From: Roseivirga sp. UBA6052
GTDB taxonomy: Bacteria > Bacteroidota > Bacteroidia > Cytophagales > Cyclobacteriaceae
Assembly (NCBI GenBank): GCA_002427755.1
Contig: DIYO01000009.1
Coordinates: forward strand, 251,296-315,295
Direction: 5' to 3'
DNA length: 64,000 bases
Part shown: positions 7,371 through 15,492 of the stretch, piece after piece
Layout of the letters: each line of letters opens with the position of its first letter
Numbering within the stretch: position 1 is the stretch's first letter
Position numbers and translations under genes: made by a program
Notes under the pieces: generated by a model
What the model saw: the letters and a program-made list of their open reading frames with translations, nothing else
What the model was told of the DNA's origin: nothing
Database searches by the model: none

Positions 7371-8879
7371 TTATTTAGCGGCTTCTGCCAATAACTTCTC
7401 ACCTTTCTCTCTAGCCTCTTCAATGGTTCCTACCAAGTTGAATGCAGCCTCAGGAAGGTCATCGTGCTTACCATCTAAGATTTCGTTGAAACCTTTGATT
7501 GTATCTTTAATGTCTACCAATACACCAGCTAAACCAGTAAACTGCTCAGCTACGTGGAATGGTTGAGAAAGGAATCTCTGTGCACGTCTTGCTCTGTGCA
7601 CAACCATTTTATCTTCGTCAGACAATTCGTCCATACCCAAGATGGCGATGATGTCTTGTAATTCTTTATAACGCTGAAGTGTTTCTTTTACTCTCTGAGC
7701 AGTATCATAATGCTCATCACCTAAGATCTCAGCTGTTAAGATTCTAGAAGTAGAATCTAGTGGATCTACCGCAGGGTAGATACCAAGTTCAGCAATCTTT
7801 CTAGACAATACAGTAGTAGCATCTAAGTGAGAGAAAGTAGTTGCAGGAGCAGGGTCAGTTAAGTCATCCGCAGGTACGTATACTGCTTGTACTGAAGTAA
7901 TCGAACCGTTCTTTGTAGATGTAATTCTTTCTTGCATAGCACCCATCTCAGTAGCAAGTGTTGGCTGATAACCTACCGCTGAAGGCATACGACCTAGAAG
8001 GGCTGATACCTCAGAACCTGCTTGTGTGAAACGGAAGATATTATCGATGAAGAAAAGGATATCTTTTCCTTGACCATCGCCATCACCATCACGGAAATAC
8101 TCTGCAATTGTAAGACCTGAAAGCGCCACTCTAGCTCTCGCACCTGGAGGCTCGTTCATTTGACCGAACACGAATGTAGCTTTAGACTCGGCTAGTTTAT
8201 CGTTATCTACTTTAGAAAGGTCCCATCCGCCTTCTTCCATAGACTTATCAAAATCTTCACCGTAAGTAACGATACCTGATTCGATCATCTCACGAAGCAA
8301 GTCATTACCTTCTCTAGTTCTTTCACCAACACCAGCAAATACAGAAAGACCTGAATATGCTTTTGCAATGTTGTTGATCAACTCCTGGATCAATACCGTT
8401 TTACCTACACCAGCACCACCAAACAAACCAATCTTACCACCTTTTGCATAAGGCTCAATAAGGTCGATTACTTTGATACCCGTGAAAAGAACTTCTGTTG
8501 AAGTTGAAAGATCTTCGAACTTAGGAGCTGGTCTGTGGATAGGAAGTTTCTTGTCTCCTTTAGGTTGTGGAATACCATCGATTGCCTCACCTACTACGTT
8601 GAAAAGTCTACCCTTGATATCGTCACCAATTGGCATTGCGATTGCAGTACCAGTATCAGTTACGTCCATTCCTCTGGTCAAACCTTCTGAAGAGTCCATC
8701 GCAATGGTTCTTACTCTGTCTTCTCCAAGGTGTTGCTGACATTCCAGCACAACTTTCTGACCGTTCTCTTTAGTTACTTCTAGTGCGTCAAGGATGTTAG
8801 GAAGTTTTGCTCCCTCAGCGTCAAAGCTTACATCTACTACAGGACCAATTACCTGCGTGATCTTTCCGATATTTGCCAT
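7371..8879 (-). CDS. atpD: ATP synthase F1 subunit beta
   Basis: The catalytic subunit of F1, 502 residues. The Walker A motif GGAGVGKT is at 154-161. The VFAGVGERTREGNDL segment, the beta signature around PAVDPLDSTSRIL and the DELSDEDK (DELSEED-type) lever are all present. Together with atpC it forms a two-gene unit without atpA, atpG, atpH or the Fo genes, an arrangement usual for Cytophagales and related Bacteroidota. A good promoter lies about 50 bases upstream and a strong terminator follows atpC. Confidence 0.98.
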   Translation of the reverse strand: MANIGKITQVIGPVVDVSFDAEGAKLPNILDALEVTKENGQKVVLECQQHLGEDRVRTIAMDSSEGLTRGMDVTDTGTAIAMPIGDDIKGRLFNVVGEAIDGIPQPKGDKKLPIHRPAPKFEDLSTSTEVLFTGIKVIDLIEPYAKGGKIGLFGGAGVGKTVLIQELINNIAKAYSGLSVFAGVGERTREGNDLLREMIESGIVTYGEDFDKSMEEGGWDLSKVDNDKLAESKATFVFGQMNEPPGARARVALSGLTIAEYFRDGDGDGQGKDILFFIDNIFRFTQAGSEVSALLGRMPSAVGYQPTLATEMGAMQERITSTKNGSITSVQAVYVPADDLTDPAPATTFSHLDATTVLSRKIAELGIYPAVDPLDSTSRILTAEILGDEHYDTAQRVKETLQRYKELQDIIAILGMDELSDEDKMVVHRARRAQRFLSQPFHVAEQFTGLAGVLVDIKDTIKGFNEILDGKHDDLPEAAFNLVGTIEEAREKGEKLLAEAAK

Positions 8880-8925
8880 TTTATAGAGTTTGTAATTCGA
8901 AAAATGCTGTTGATTTTTCTGGGTG

Positions 8926-8957
8926 CAAAGGTAAGCTTCTCAGTGTTAGAACCAAAA
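8926..8957 (-). promoter_or_regulatory. Promoter of atpDC
   Basis: Read on the minus strand, TTG (8953-8955, within TTTTGG) is followed after 19 bases by TACCTTTG (8926-8933). This is a close match to the Bacteroidota TTG / TAnnTTTG promoter with normal spacing. It predicts transcription starting near 8920 and a leader of about 40 bases before the atpD ATG. Confidence 0.7.
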
Positions 8958-8995
8958 GGTTATCAAGAAAATAGCAGGTATATTTTACGGCTTAG

Positions 8996-10198
8996 CTAGC
9001 TATTCAAAATTATCCGAAAAACAGTGCCTACATCGGCCTGAGACGACTTTACGAATATGCGTCCATTGTGGTAGTTTTCAATAATTCGCTTGACTAGAGC
9101 TAGGCCTAAACCCCAGCCTCGCTTCTTGGTGGTAAAGCCTGGTTTGAAAACATCCTTGGCTATTCCTTTCGGCATACCTTTTCCGTCATCAGCAATGTCT
9201 ATATATAATTCACTTTTAGATTCTTTACCAATGGTGACTGTGAGATTTCCTATACCGCTCATTGCATCTACACCATTCTTAATCAGGTTTTCCATCACCC
9301 ATTCAAAAAGAGGCTGATTGATCTTAGCTGTTAAACCCGATTGACGTTCTTCTAAGTGAAAGTTAACCTTGGAAGAGACTCTGGGTTTGAGATAATTCAA
9401 ACAACCCGATGCTGTCTCTGCTACATTGAGATCAATCAAATCACCAGCAGAGCCAATATTAGAAAAACGTGCGGTGATCATCTCTAGGCGTTGAATATCC
9501 TTTTGTAACTCCACCGTTACATCGTCTCTCTCTTTCATTTCTGGCATACCCTTAATGTATTCTACCCAAGCCATTAAAGAGGAAATAGGCGTGCCTAATT
9601 GGTGGGCAGTTTCTTTGGCCATCCCTACCCAAACACGGTTTTGTTCGGCTCTGCGGCTATAGCTAAATGCCAGATAGGCTATAAAGCCAAATATTCCTAT
9701 CACAGTCAATTGGATGTAGGGATAAGCACTCAATTGGCGCAACAAATAAGAATTACGGTAATAGACATATTGCATCCCGATTCCACTTGATATTGGAAAT
9801 GGTTCATTCTCAGCTTTCATTTTTGCTAGAATCCGAGAAAGTGTAGGGTTATCATTTAAAGATTCGCCTTCAGCAAGGCCCACATTACGGGCATCATAAA
9901 TAAAATTGGAAGCCGAATCCACTACAATAACAGGAAGCGTATTTTCAGGCGTTATGATATTCTCAGAAATAAAAGTGAGTACCGAGTTATCTGCTGCCGG
10001 GTTAGAGCTAAACTCAACAGCAGAAGCCCATACTCTAATTTTCTCTCTTTCTCCATCTTTAAGCTTAGTCACCAATTGGTTAGTATAAACAATGGAGCCC
10101 CCTCCAATGACAACCGCCACGGCAAGCACAAACCATTTAATCTTGGCCTGATTTGTATAAAAGTCAATCTGAATTGAGCCTTTAAAGGGGTTTTGCAT
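8996..10198 (-). CDS. Membrane sensor histidine kinase
   Basis: 400 residues. A first membrane helix (about 22-40), a periplasmic sensing region (about 41-158) and a second helix (about 160-180) are followed directly by the dimerisation domain with H199 in KETAHQLGTPISS. The ATP-binding domain then follows (N box ENLIKNGVDAM, G1 DIADDGKGMP, G2 KRGWGLGLALVKRI). There is no HAMP domain and no adjacent response regulator, so it is an orphan kinase. Its signal and partner are unknown. It lies between atpD and an ABC exporter pair, all on the minus strand, separated from the exporter by a terminator. Confidence 0.9.
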   Translation of the reverse strand: MQNPFKGSIQIDFYTNQAKIKWFVLAVAVVIGGGSIVYTNQLVTKLKDGEREKIRVWASAVEFSSNPAADNSVLTFISENIITPENTLPVIVVDSASNFIYDARNVGLAEGESLNDNPTLSRILAKMKAENEPFPISSGIGMQYVYYRNSYLLRQLSAYPYIQLTVIGIFGFIAYLAFSYSRRAEQNRVWVGMAKETAHQLGTPISSLMAWVEYIKGMPEMKERDDVTVELQKDIQRLEMITARFSNIGSAGDLIDLNVAETASGCLNYLKPRVSSKVNFHLEERQSGLTAKINQPLFEWVMENLIKNGVDAMSGIGNLTVTIGKESKSELYIDIADDGKGMPKGIAKDVFKPGFTTKKRGWGLGLALVKRIIENYHNGRIFVKSSQADVGTVFRIILNS

Positions 10199-10231
10199 AT
10201 TTCAATTAACGAAAATTTTCCATCCACAAAT

Positions 10232-10266
10232 AAAAAAGGAGCTACCTAATTGAATAGATAACTCCT
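10232..10266 (-). terminator. Terminator after the ABC exporter pair
   Basis: On the minus strand AGGAGTTATCT pairs with AGGTAGCTCCT (two mismatches, both wobble-compatible) around a 9-base loop and is followed by TTTTTTA. It starts 23 bases after the stop of the permease gene at 10289 and precedes the histidine kinase. Confidence 0.7.
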
Positions 10267-10288
10267 CCTGATAATTATTTATTTCAGA

Positions 10289-11608
10289 CTAAACCTTAGT
10301 TGTAAACCAAACTTTTAAAGTCTTCCAATTCACTTTAACACCATACATTAAAATTCCAACGCGGTAGATTCTACCTGCTACCCAAATCATACCAATAAAC
10401 CCTAAAACCAATAACACCATGGATAATAGCAATTCCCACATCGGTACCCCAAAAGGAATTCTACCCATCATAACTACTGGCGATGTAAATGGCACCATAG
10501 ACAACCAGAATGAAAGTTGACTATCGGGATTCTGTATGACGATACTGAGTGCAACAATTGAAACGATCAAAGGGATCATAATTGGGAACATGAACTGCTG
10601 CGCATCTTGCAAACTATCTACAGCCGAACCTATAGCGGCATACATAGCACCGTATAAGAAATAAGCTCCTAAGAAGTAGAAGATAAAGCTTACTACAATT
10701 TGAGTAACAGGAACTGAATCAATCATGCCTTGAATATTGGCAATTGACTCTTGCGTTGCTGTCAATTCTACTGCTTCGGCAGGCATTTGACTACCAGCCA
10801 TAGCTGCTGCCTCTGGTGGACCAAAAAAGGTAAAACCGACTGTGGTTAATGAAGTGACCAAGGCAACCCAAATCAGAAGCTGCGTAACACCAACCGAACC
10901 AATTCCTAAAACTTTACCCATCATCAGCTGGAATGGTCTTACGGATGATACAATCACCTCAACAATTCTACTGGTCTTTTCATCCAAGACAGATTGCATA
11001 ATCTGGCCACCATAGATGAAAATGAACATGTAGATCATAAAACCGAAAATGTATCCAACAATTAGGTTTAAACCAGAATTACTCTCTTTTACTTCACCGG
11101 TATCTGATAGATTAAATGTATTCAAATCCACATTGGCTTTGAGGGAGTTAATCATATCCGGATCTAAGCCCGAACGATCTAATTTAACCTGTTCCAATAC
11201 TCTTCTCAGTTGCCTCTCAAATGAGCTCTCAATATTTACCCCAGCATTTGACTTAGAATAGAATTCGAACTCATCATAATAGGTTTTTGAAGGATCTTCG
11301 AAATTGATTTCAGGAATGTAGAGTAATCCATAGGCACCCTCATCTTGGAATTGCTGTTTAGCATCTTCTAAGCTTCCGGTTAGATAAGTATAATTGTAGC
11401 TTTCATCAGTAAACTGCTCATCGTAAAAACCACTCTGATCAAGCACATATACATTTTCTGGGCCTCCAGACTCTCTGGAGCCAAAGTATACAACGACTGC
11501 AATTAAAGCAGGAAAAATCAAAGGCGTTAGGATGGTCGCTATCAAAAACGACTTCTTCTTCACCCTTGTCATGTACTCTCTTTTTAAGACTAAGAATATC
11601 TGATTCAT
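10289..11608 (-). CDS. ABC-2 type transporter permease (NatB-like)
   Basis: 439 residues with one N-terminal transmembrane helix (about 22-43), a large extracytoplasmic domain (about 45-170), and a C-terminal group of about five helices from residue 175 onward. This is the ABC-2/NatB layout. The stretch EKTSRIVEVIVSSVRPFQLMMGKVLGIG is a hallmark of this family. Its start overlaps the ATPase gene by four bases (ATGA), indicating translational coupling. Family members export Na+, drugs or other small molecules. The substrate here is undetermined. Confidence 0.9.
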   Translation of the reverse strand: MNQIFLVLKREYMTRVKKKSFLIATILTPLIFPALIAVVVYFGSRESGGPENVYVLDQSGFYDEQFTDESYNYTYLTGSLEDAKQQFQDEGAYGLLYIPEINFEDPSKTYYDEFEFYSKSNAGVNIESSFERQLRRVLEQVKLDRSGLDPDMINSLKANVDLNTFNLSDTGEVKESNSGLNLIVGYIFGFMIYMFIFIYGGQIMQSVLDEKTSRIVEVIVSSVRPFQLMMGKVLGIGSVGVTQLLIWVALVTSLTTVGFTFFGPPEAAAMAGSQMPAEAVELTATQESIANIQGMIDSVPVTQIVVSFIFYFLGAYFLYGAMYAAIGSAVDSLQDAQQFMFPIMIPLIVSIVALSIVIQNPDSQLSFWLSMVPFTSPVVMMGRIPFGVPMWELLLSMVLLVLGFIGMIWVAGRIYRVGILMYGVKVNWKTLKVWFTTKV

Positions 11609-12516
11609 GATTCTCCTCCTTCCACAATTTGAATGAATATGTCGTTTATTGATGGTATCACCTCAACAAATGAGTGTACCTCTACTCTACTAATGAGCTC
11701 TTTAATTAAATCGTTTGGATTATGATCGCCTTGAGCCTGAATCAATGATTCGCTCATACCATCTTCTATTTCCTTAGTCTCTACCAAATCAAAATTAGTG
11801 CTCAACCCAGCCATAGCTCCTTTGTAGGTAACATTATACTTGCCAGACTTGAATGACTTTTTGATTTCACTCTTTGTCCCGTCTAGAATCTTTTTAGACT
11901 TATTGATGAGCACAATGTCATCACAAAGCTGCTCAACTGACTCCATGCGGTGTGTTGAGAAAATGACTGTAGCTCCTTTGTCTCTCAACTCAAAAATTTC
12001 ATCCTTAATCAAATTAGCGTTTACTGGGTCAAAACCTGAAAATGGTTCGTCTAGAATAAGGAGTTCCGGCTCGTGTAAGACAGTTGCAATGAATTGTATT
12101 TTTTGAGCCATCCCTTTAGAAAGGTCTTCTACTTTTTTTCCTGCCCATTCGCTTAATCCCATTCTATCTAACCAATGCTTGATGCGCTTTCTTGCTTCAG
12201 CATTCGATAAACCTTTGAGTTGAGCTAAATACATGAGCTGCTCACCTACCTTCATCTTTTTGTAAAGACCTCTTTCTTCTGGCAAGTAACCAATTACTTG
12301 AATGTGCTTTGGCTCAAGTTTTTCACCATTAATTGTGATGTTACCAGCATCGGACATGATGATCTGGTTGATGATTCGAATGAGTGTGGTCTTACCGGCA
12401 CCATTCGGTCCTAACAAGCCAAAAATGGACTGTTTAGGAATTTCAATGCTAACATCATCAAGAGCTCTATGCGCTGCATAGTTCTTAGTGACATTATGCG
12501 CCTCTAGTATGTTCAA
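11605..12516 (-). CDS. ABC transporter ATP-binding protein (NatA-like)
   Basis: 303 residues. Walker A GPNGAGKTT is at 36-44, the signature LSKGMAQKIQF follows VEDL, and Walker B LLILDEPFSGFDP is followed by the STHRM switch His. The C-terminal extension of about 80 residues is a DUF4162-like domain, usual for exporter ATPases of the NatA/bacitracin type. It is the first gene of a two-gene operon with the permease. A TTG/TAnnTTTG promoter lies 58 bases upstream. Confidence 0.93.
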   Translation of the reverse strand: MNILEAHNVTKNYAAHRALDDVSIEIPKQSIFGLLGPNGAGKTTLIRIINQIIMSDAGNITINGEKLEPKHIQVIGYLPEERGLYKKMKVGEQLMYLAQLKGLSNAEARKRIKHWLDRMGLSEWAGKKVEDLSKGMAQKIQFIATVLHEPELLILDEPFSGFDPVNANLIKDEIFELRDKGATVIFSTHRMESVEQLCDDIVLINKSKKILDGTKSEIKKSFKSGKYNVTYKGAMAGLSTNFDLVETKEIEDGMSESLIQAQGDHNPNDLIKELISRVEVHSFVEVIPSINDIFIQIVEGGES

Positions 12517-12527
12517 TTTGAAAAGGT

Positions 12528-12542
12528 TTTAGTTTAACTAAA
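12528..12542. promoter_or_regulatory. 15-bp palindrome in the ABC operon leader
   Basis: TTTAGTT-T-AACTAAA has perfect 7-base arms around one central base. It lies between the predicted promoter (12575-12605) and the ATPase start codon (12516). It could be an operator, but AT-rich palindromes of this size also arise by chance. Confidence 0.3.
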
Positions 12543-12574
12543 GTTAAAGGGTACACATGTAATGTCATACCCTC

Positions 12575-12605
12575 AAATCTAAATTCTAAAATCCTTTTTA
12601 AACAA
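12575..12605 (-). promoter_or_regulatory. Promoter of the ABC exporter operon
   Basis: On the minus strand TTG (12603-12605) and TAGATTTG (12575-12582) are separated by 20 bases, matching the Bacteroidota promoter consensus. The gap 12517-12670 holds this promoter and the palindrome, and nothing else I can recognise. Confidence 0.6.
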
Positions 12606-12670
12606 TAGCATCCACTTGGTTTAGCGGATGAATATAGCGTTCTAAGGAAATTTATACTGTTGAAGTAAGT

Positions 12671-13552
12671 CTACTTGAAGACTACACTACCCATTGAAAG
12701 GTCTATGTTAAAAGTAAGTAGGTTATCCGCATCAGGCGAATAAGCAGGACTCACATACACATTCTCTCTAATCTTCTCATAGCCTTCAGGTACTTTGAGT
12801 TTTCTGAAAGATGTGTTTTTCATTCTAACAATAATTGGAAGATCTTCTTCTGGCAAGTCGATAACAAGGTTACCTGCACCGACTCTAGCCCAAATATCAG
12901 AAGCTGATTTAGGCATATCTTCGAAATTGAGCACTAAACTACCGAAGCCTACTTCGGCCAGTATCTTTTTGGCTCGAGCCATCTCAATTCTTTCAATCTC
13001 AACATCTCCCAAATCAACATTAACTAGAAAGGTATCCATCTCAATTTTGTTCTGAACCTTAGAGAGGTATCCAACCTTCACATGTGCATTGCCTGAGTTG
13101 ATCTTGACATTCTCAACTGCTATAGCCGATAAATCTACATATGCCTTTCCTACACCATAAGTTAGGTCTAGATTATATGGCTTATAGTCCGAAAAGTAGA
13201 TGTTCCAGTAATTATTATCGTCAGTGGTTTTTCTTCCAAAAATCTTAGAAAGCTTAGTACTAAAGCCCTCTTTTCCATTATCCTTTAGATTAAGCCACGC
13301 GTTTAAATCGCCATTCTGCTTGCCTTGACCAAATTCAGAAGTAATGTACTCCTCATTGTGTTGGCCCATGATATTAATTGGAATTTGTCCATGCCTTGTG
13401 CGAATTTCACAAGTACCAGAAGATGCATTCAAATAGAAATTAACCCGTTCAGAAGCTGAATCTTCTTCAACGGTAAAGTGCTTTTTTGTCTGCCCCAACA
13501 CATTCATTCCCGCCAAGCCCACAATGGCGCACAGTAAAAGAACTTTTTGCAT
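12671..13552 (-). CDS. Exported protein of unknown function with repetitive beta structure
   Basis: I start at ATG 13552 because it gives a typical signal peptide (KVLLLCAIVGLAGMNVLGQ, cleavage after about residue 20). The in-frame upstream codons are low-complexity and unlikely to be coding. The mature part of about 270 residues alternates short strands (YGVGKAYVDLSAIAVENVKINSGNAHVKVGY, with further similar strands), as in Toastrack/DUF4097-type 'adhesin' domains. No catalytic residues are obvious. It lies downstream of dnaJ, beyond a strong terminator, so it is expressed separately. Confidence 0.7.
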   Translation of the reverse strand: MQKVLLLCAIVGLAGMNVLGQTKKHFTVEEDSASERVNFYLNASSGTCEIRTRHGQIPINIMGQHNEEYITSEFGQGKQNGDLNAWLNLKDNGKEGFSTKLSKIFGRKTTDDNNYWNIYFSDYKPYNLDLTYGVGKAYVDLSAIAVENVKINSGNAHVKVGYLSKVQNKIEMDTFLVNVDLGDVEIERIEMARAKKILAEVGFGSLVLNFEDMPKSASDIWARVGAGNLVIDLPEEDLPIIVRMKNTSFRKLKVPEGYEKIRENVYVSPAYSPDADNLLTFNIDLSMGSVVFK

Positions 13553-13644
13553 GGATTTCCTTACGTTCAGATAAGCCTTTAGGTTACAAAGATTTAGTAA
13601 GACGAAGTATAGGAAGATTGTTTGGAAAAACTGAGAAGGAAAAC

Positions 13645-13669
13645 AAAAAAGGCTGCGTAAAGCAGCCTT
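13645..13669 (-). terminator. Terminator of grpE-dnaJ
   Basis: On the minus strand a perfect 8-base stem AAGGCTGC / GCAGCCTT with a 5-base loop is followed by TTTTTTG. It starts 23 bases after the dnaJ stop. Confidence 0.9.
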
Positions 13670-13691
13670 GATATTTATATAGTAATATTTT

Positions 13692-14804
13692 TTAGAAGAA
13701 CTCTCTAATCTTCTCAAAGAAGCCTTTATCTCCTTTGCCTGGTTTTGGTTGGAAATTATCCGACTCTTTTAATTTCTTAAGCAGATCTGTTTCCTCCTTA
13801 TTCAGCTTCTTAGGCGTCCAAACATTCACATGAATTAATTGATCTCCTTTGCCATAGCCATTTAGATCTTTAATTCCTTTTCCTCGCAACCTTAAAATTT
13901 TACCACTCTGAGTTCCAGGTTCAATCTTAATGCGCACTTTGCCATCAATAGTTGGCACTTCCATTGACTCACCTAATGCAGCATCTATAAAGCTCACATA
14001 AAGATCATAAACCACGTTTGTGCCATCCCTCTTCAAGGTTTCATGCTCAGTCTCTTCTATTACAATCAGAAGATCACCAGGTATTCCACCTCCAGGAGAC
14101 ATATTTCCTTTGCCTGACATAGAAAGCTGCATTCCATCAGAAACACCTGCAGGTATTTTGATTGGGATCACCTCTTCTTGCATTTCCAGACCTGTGCTGT
14201 CAACACCAGGAGGGCGCTTATCTACCACTTGGCCGCTACCATTACATGTAGTACAAGTGCTTGAAGACACCATTTGACCTAACATGGTATTCACAACCTT
14301 TTTAACTTGGCCTGAACCACCACAAGTTGGACAAGTCTTAAAGGTTACACCTTCAGCATTGACCAAACGGTTTACTTTGATTTTTTTCTCAACTCCATTA
14401 GCGACCTCACCTAATGTAAGCTTGAGTTTGATACGAAGATTGGAACCTTTACGCTGTCTGCGGCCTCCACCTCCTCCAAAGAAACTTTCGAAAGGGCTTC
14501 CGCCTCCACCAAAAATATCTCCGAATTGTGAGAAGATATCGTCCATGTTCATGCCGCCTCCGGCACCACCAAAGCCACCACGCATTCCATCATGCCCAAA
14601 GCGATCATATTGAGCACGCTTTTCTGAGTTACTCAGTACTTCATAAGCCTCAGCAGCCTCTTTGAACTTATCTTCAGCTTCAGGATTGTCCGGGTTTTTA
14701 TCAGGGTGATACTTAATCGCTAGCTTGCGATAAGCCTTTTTCATCTCATCTTCCGTAGCTGATTTGCTTACCCCAAGAATTTCGTAATAATCTCTCTTTG
14801 CCAT
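13692..14804 (-). CDS. dnaJ: Chaperone protein DnaJ (Hsp40)
   Basis: A DnaK co-chaperone, 370 residues. It has a J domain with HPD at 33-35, a Gly/Phe-rich linker at about 66-120 and two C-terminal beta domains. The zinc domain is reduced. Only two CxxCxGxG motifs are present (158-165 and 184-191), whereas E. coli DnaJ has four. The regions where motifs I and IV should lie read KVNRLVNAEGVTF and DKRPPGVDSTGL, without Cys. The remaining pair corresponds to the inner zinc site (II/III), so one zinc centre is kept and one lost. It sits one base after grpE and ends before a strong terminator. Confidence 0.95.
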   Translation of the reverse strand: MAKRDYYEILGVSKSATEDEMKKAYRKLAIKYHPDKNPDNPEAEDKFKEAAEAYEVLSNSEKRAQYDRFGHDGMRGGFGGAGGGMNMDDIFSQFGDIFGGGGSPFESFFGGGGGRRQRKGSNLRIKLKLTLGEVANGVEKKIKVNRLVNAEGVTFKTCPTCGGSGQVKKVVNTMLGQMVSSSTCTTCNGSGQVVDKRPPGVDSTGLEMQEEVIPIKIPAGVSDGMQLSMSGKGNMSPGGGIPGDLLIVIEETEHETLKRDGTNVVYDLYVSFIDAALGESMEVPTIDGKVRIKIEPGTQSGKILRLRGKGIKDLNGYGKGDQLIHVNVWTPKKLNKEETDLLKKLKESDNFQPKPGKGDKGFFEKIREFF

Positions 14805-14805
14805 C

Positions 14806-15381
14806 TTAAGCTCCTATTACCACTTTAGCGTACCTAATTACCTTCTCACCTAAGTAGTAGCCTTTTTCCACTGTATCAATGATCTTACCCTTCATATCTT
14901 CTTCTCCTGGAAATTGGGTAACCGCCTCATGTAGGTCAGCATCGAATGGAGTGCCTTTTTCAGTCTCCATTAATTTCAAGCCTTTTGCTTCCAATGTTTT
15001 GATCAACTTATTGTGAATCAAGTCGAAGCCTTCTTTGATGGCGGCAACATCTCCTTGCTTTTCATTAGCCTGCTTGGCTCTGTCAAAATCGTCAATTGTT
15101 GGCAGCAACTCTGTCATTAGATCAGAAGATGCCGTTTTAATCAACTCAATTTTTTCCTTGGCATTTCTTCTTCTGAAATTTTCAAACTCAGAATATAACC
15201 TCAGGTATTTATCTTTTGCTTCAGCTACTTCGGCTTGCAATTTTTCTTCGGGACTAAGCTCAACCTCTTCTTGTTGCTCATTTTCAGCAGTTTCTACATT
15301 CTCCTGCTCATCTACCAATTGCTCTTCTGCTACTGGGTTAGTCTCTTCTGATTGCGCTTTGTTCGCTTTCTTCTTTGCCAT
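14806..15381 (-). CDS. grpE: Nucleotide exchange factor GrpE
   Basis: 191 residues. An acidic low-complexity N-terminus (about 1-55, rich in Glu/Gln) leads into the long coiled-coil helix (about 50-100, YLRLYSEFENFRRRNAKEKIE). The beta domain follows, with GTPFDADLHEAVTQ and the GYYLGEKVIRYAKVVIG C-terminus that contacts DnaK. GrpE releases ADP from DnaK. It is operonic with dnaJ. The promoter region carries a sigma-54-like -24/-12 element and a palindrome instead of the TAnnTTTG box seen elsewhere in this window. Confidence 0.96.
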   Translation of the reverse strand: MAKKKANKAQSEETNPVAEEQLVDEQENVETAENEQQEEVELSPEEKLQAEVAEAKDKYLRLYSEFENFRRRNAKEKIELIKTASSDLMTELLPTIDDFDRAKQANEKQGDVAAIKEGFDLIHNKLIKTLEAKGLKLMETEKGTPFDADLHEAVTQFPGEEDMKGKIIDTVEKGYYLGEKVIRYAKVVIGA

Positions 15382-15407
15382 AATTCAGTATAAACTAGCT
15401 GCCAATC

Positions 15408-15423
15408 AGCAATTTTATTGCCA
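15408..15423 (-). promoter_or_regulatory. Possible sigma-54 (-24/-12) promoter of grpE-dnaJ
   Basis: On the minus strand TGGCAATAAAATTGCT fits TGGCAC-N5-TTGCW: GG and GC are exactly 12 bases apart. Predicted transcription begins near 15397, 16 bases before the grpE ATG. The match lacks the C of GGCAC. GCAAT-AAA-ATTGC inside it is also an inverted repeat, so chance or another role is possible. Confidence 0.4.
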
Positions 15424-15435
15424 ATGGACTTTTTG

Positions 15436-15448
15436 TGTCATAATGACA
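15436..15448. promoter_or_regulatory. TGTCAT-A-ATGACA palindrome upstream of grpE
   Basis: A 13-base perfect palindrome with 6-base arms, 12 bases upstream of the -24 element. It is placed like a site for an activator or heat-shock regulator. The gap 15382-15492 contains this, the -24/-12 element and the end of the obg transcript. Confidence 0.4.
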
Positions 15449-15492
15449 TATCTCTGTTACTGGATGCCAGATGACTGGTGTTATTAGATTAA

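Noticed and set aside
14020..14613. Two open frames on the plus strand opposite dnaJ
   Set aside because: They are Pro/Ser-rich mirror frames of the Gly-rich dnaJ coding strand, with no start signals, and dnaJ is certain.
15035..15487. 150-codon plus-strand frame over grpE and its promoter
   Set aside because: Antisense to the well-supported grpE, Ser/Cys-rich composition caused by the Glu/Lys codons of the other strand.
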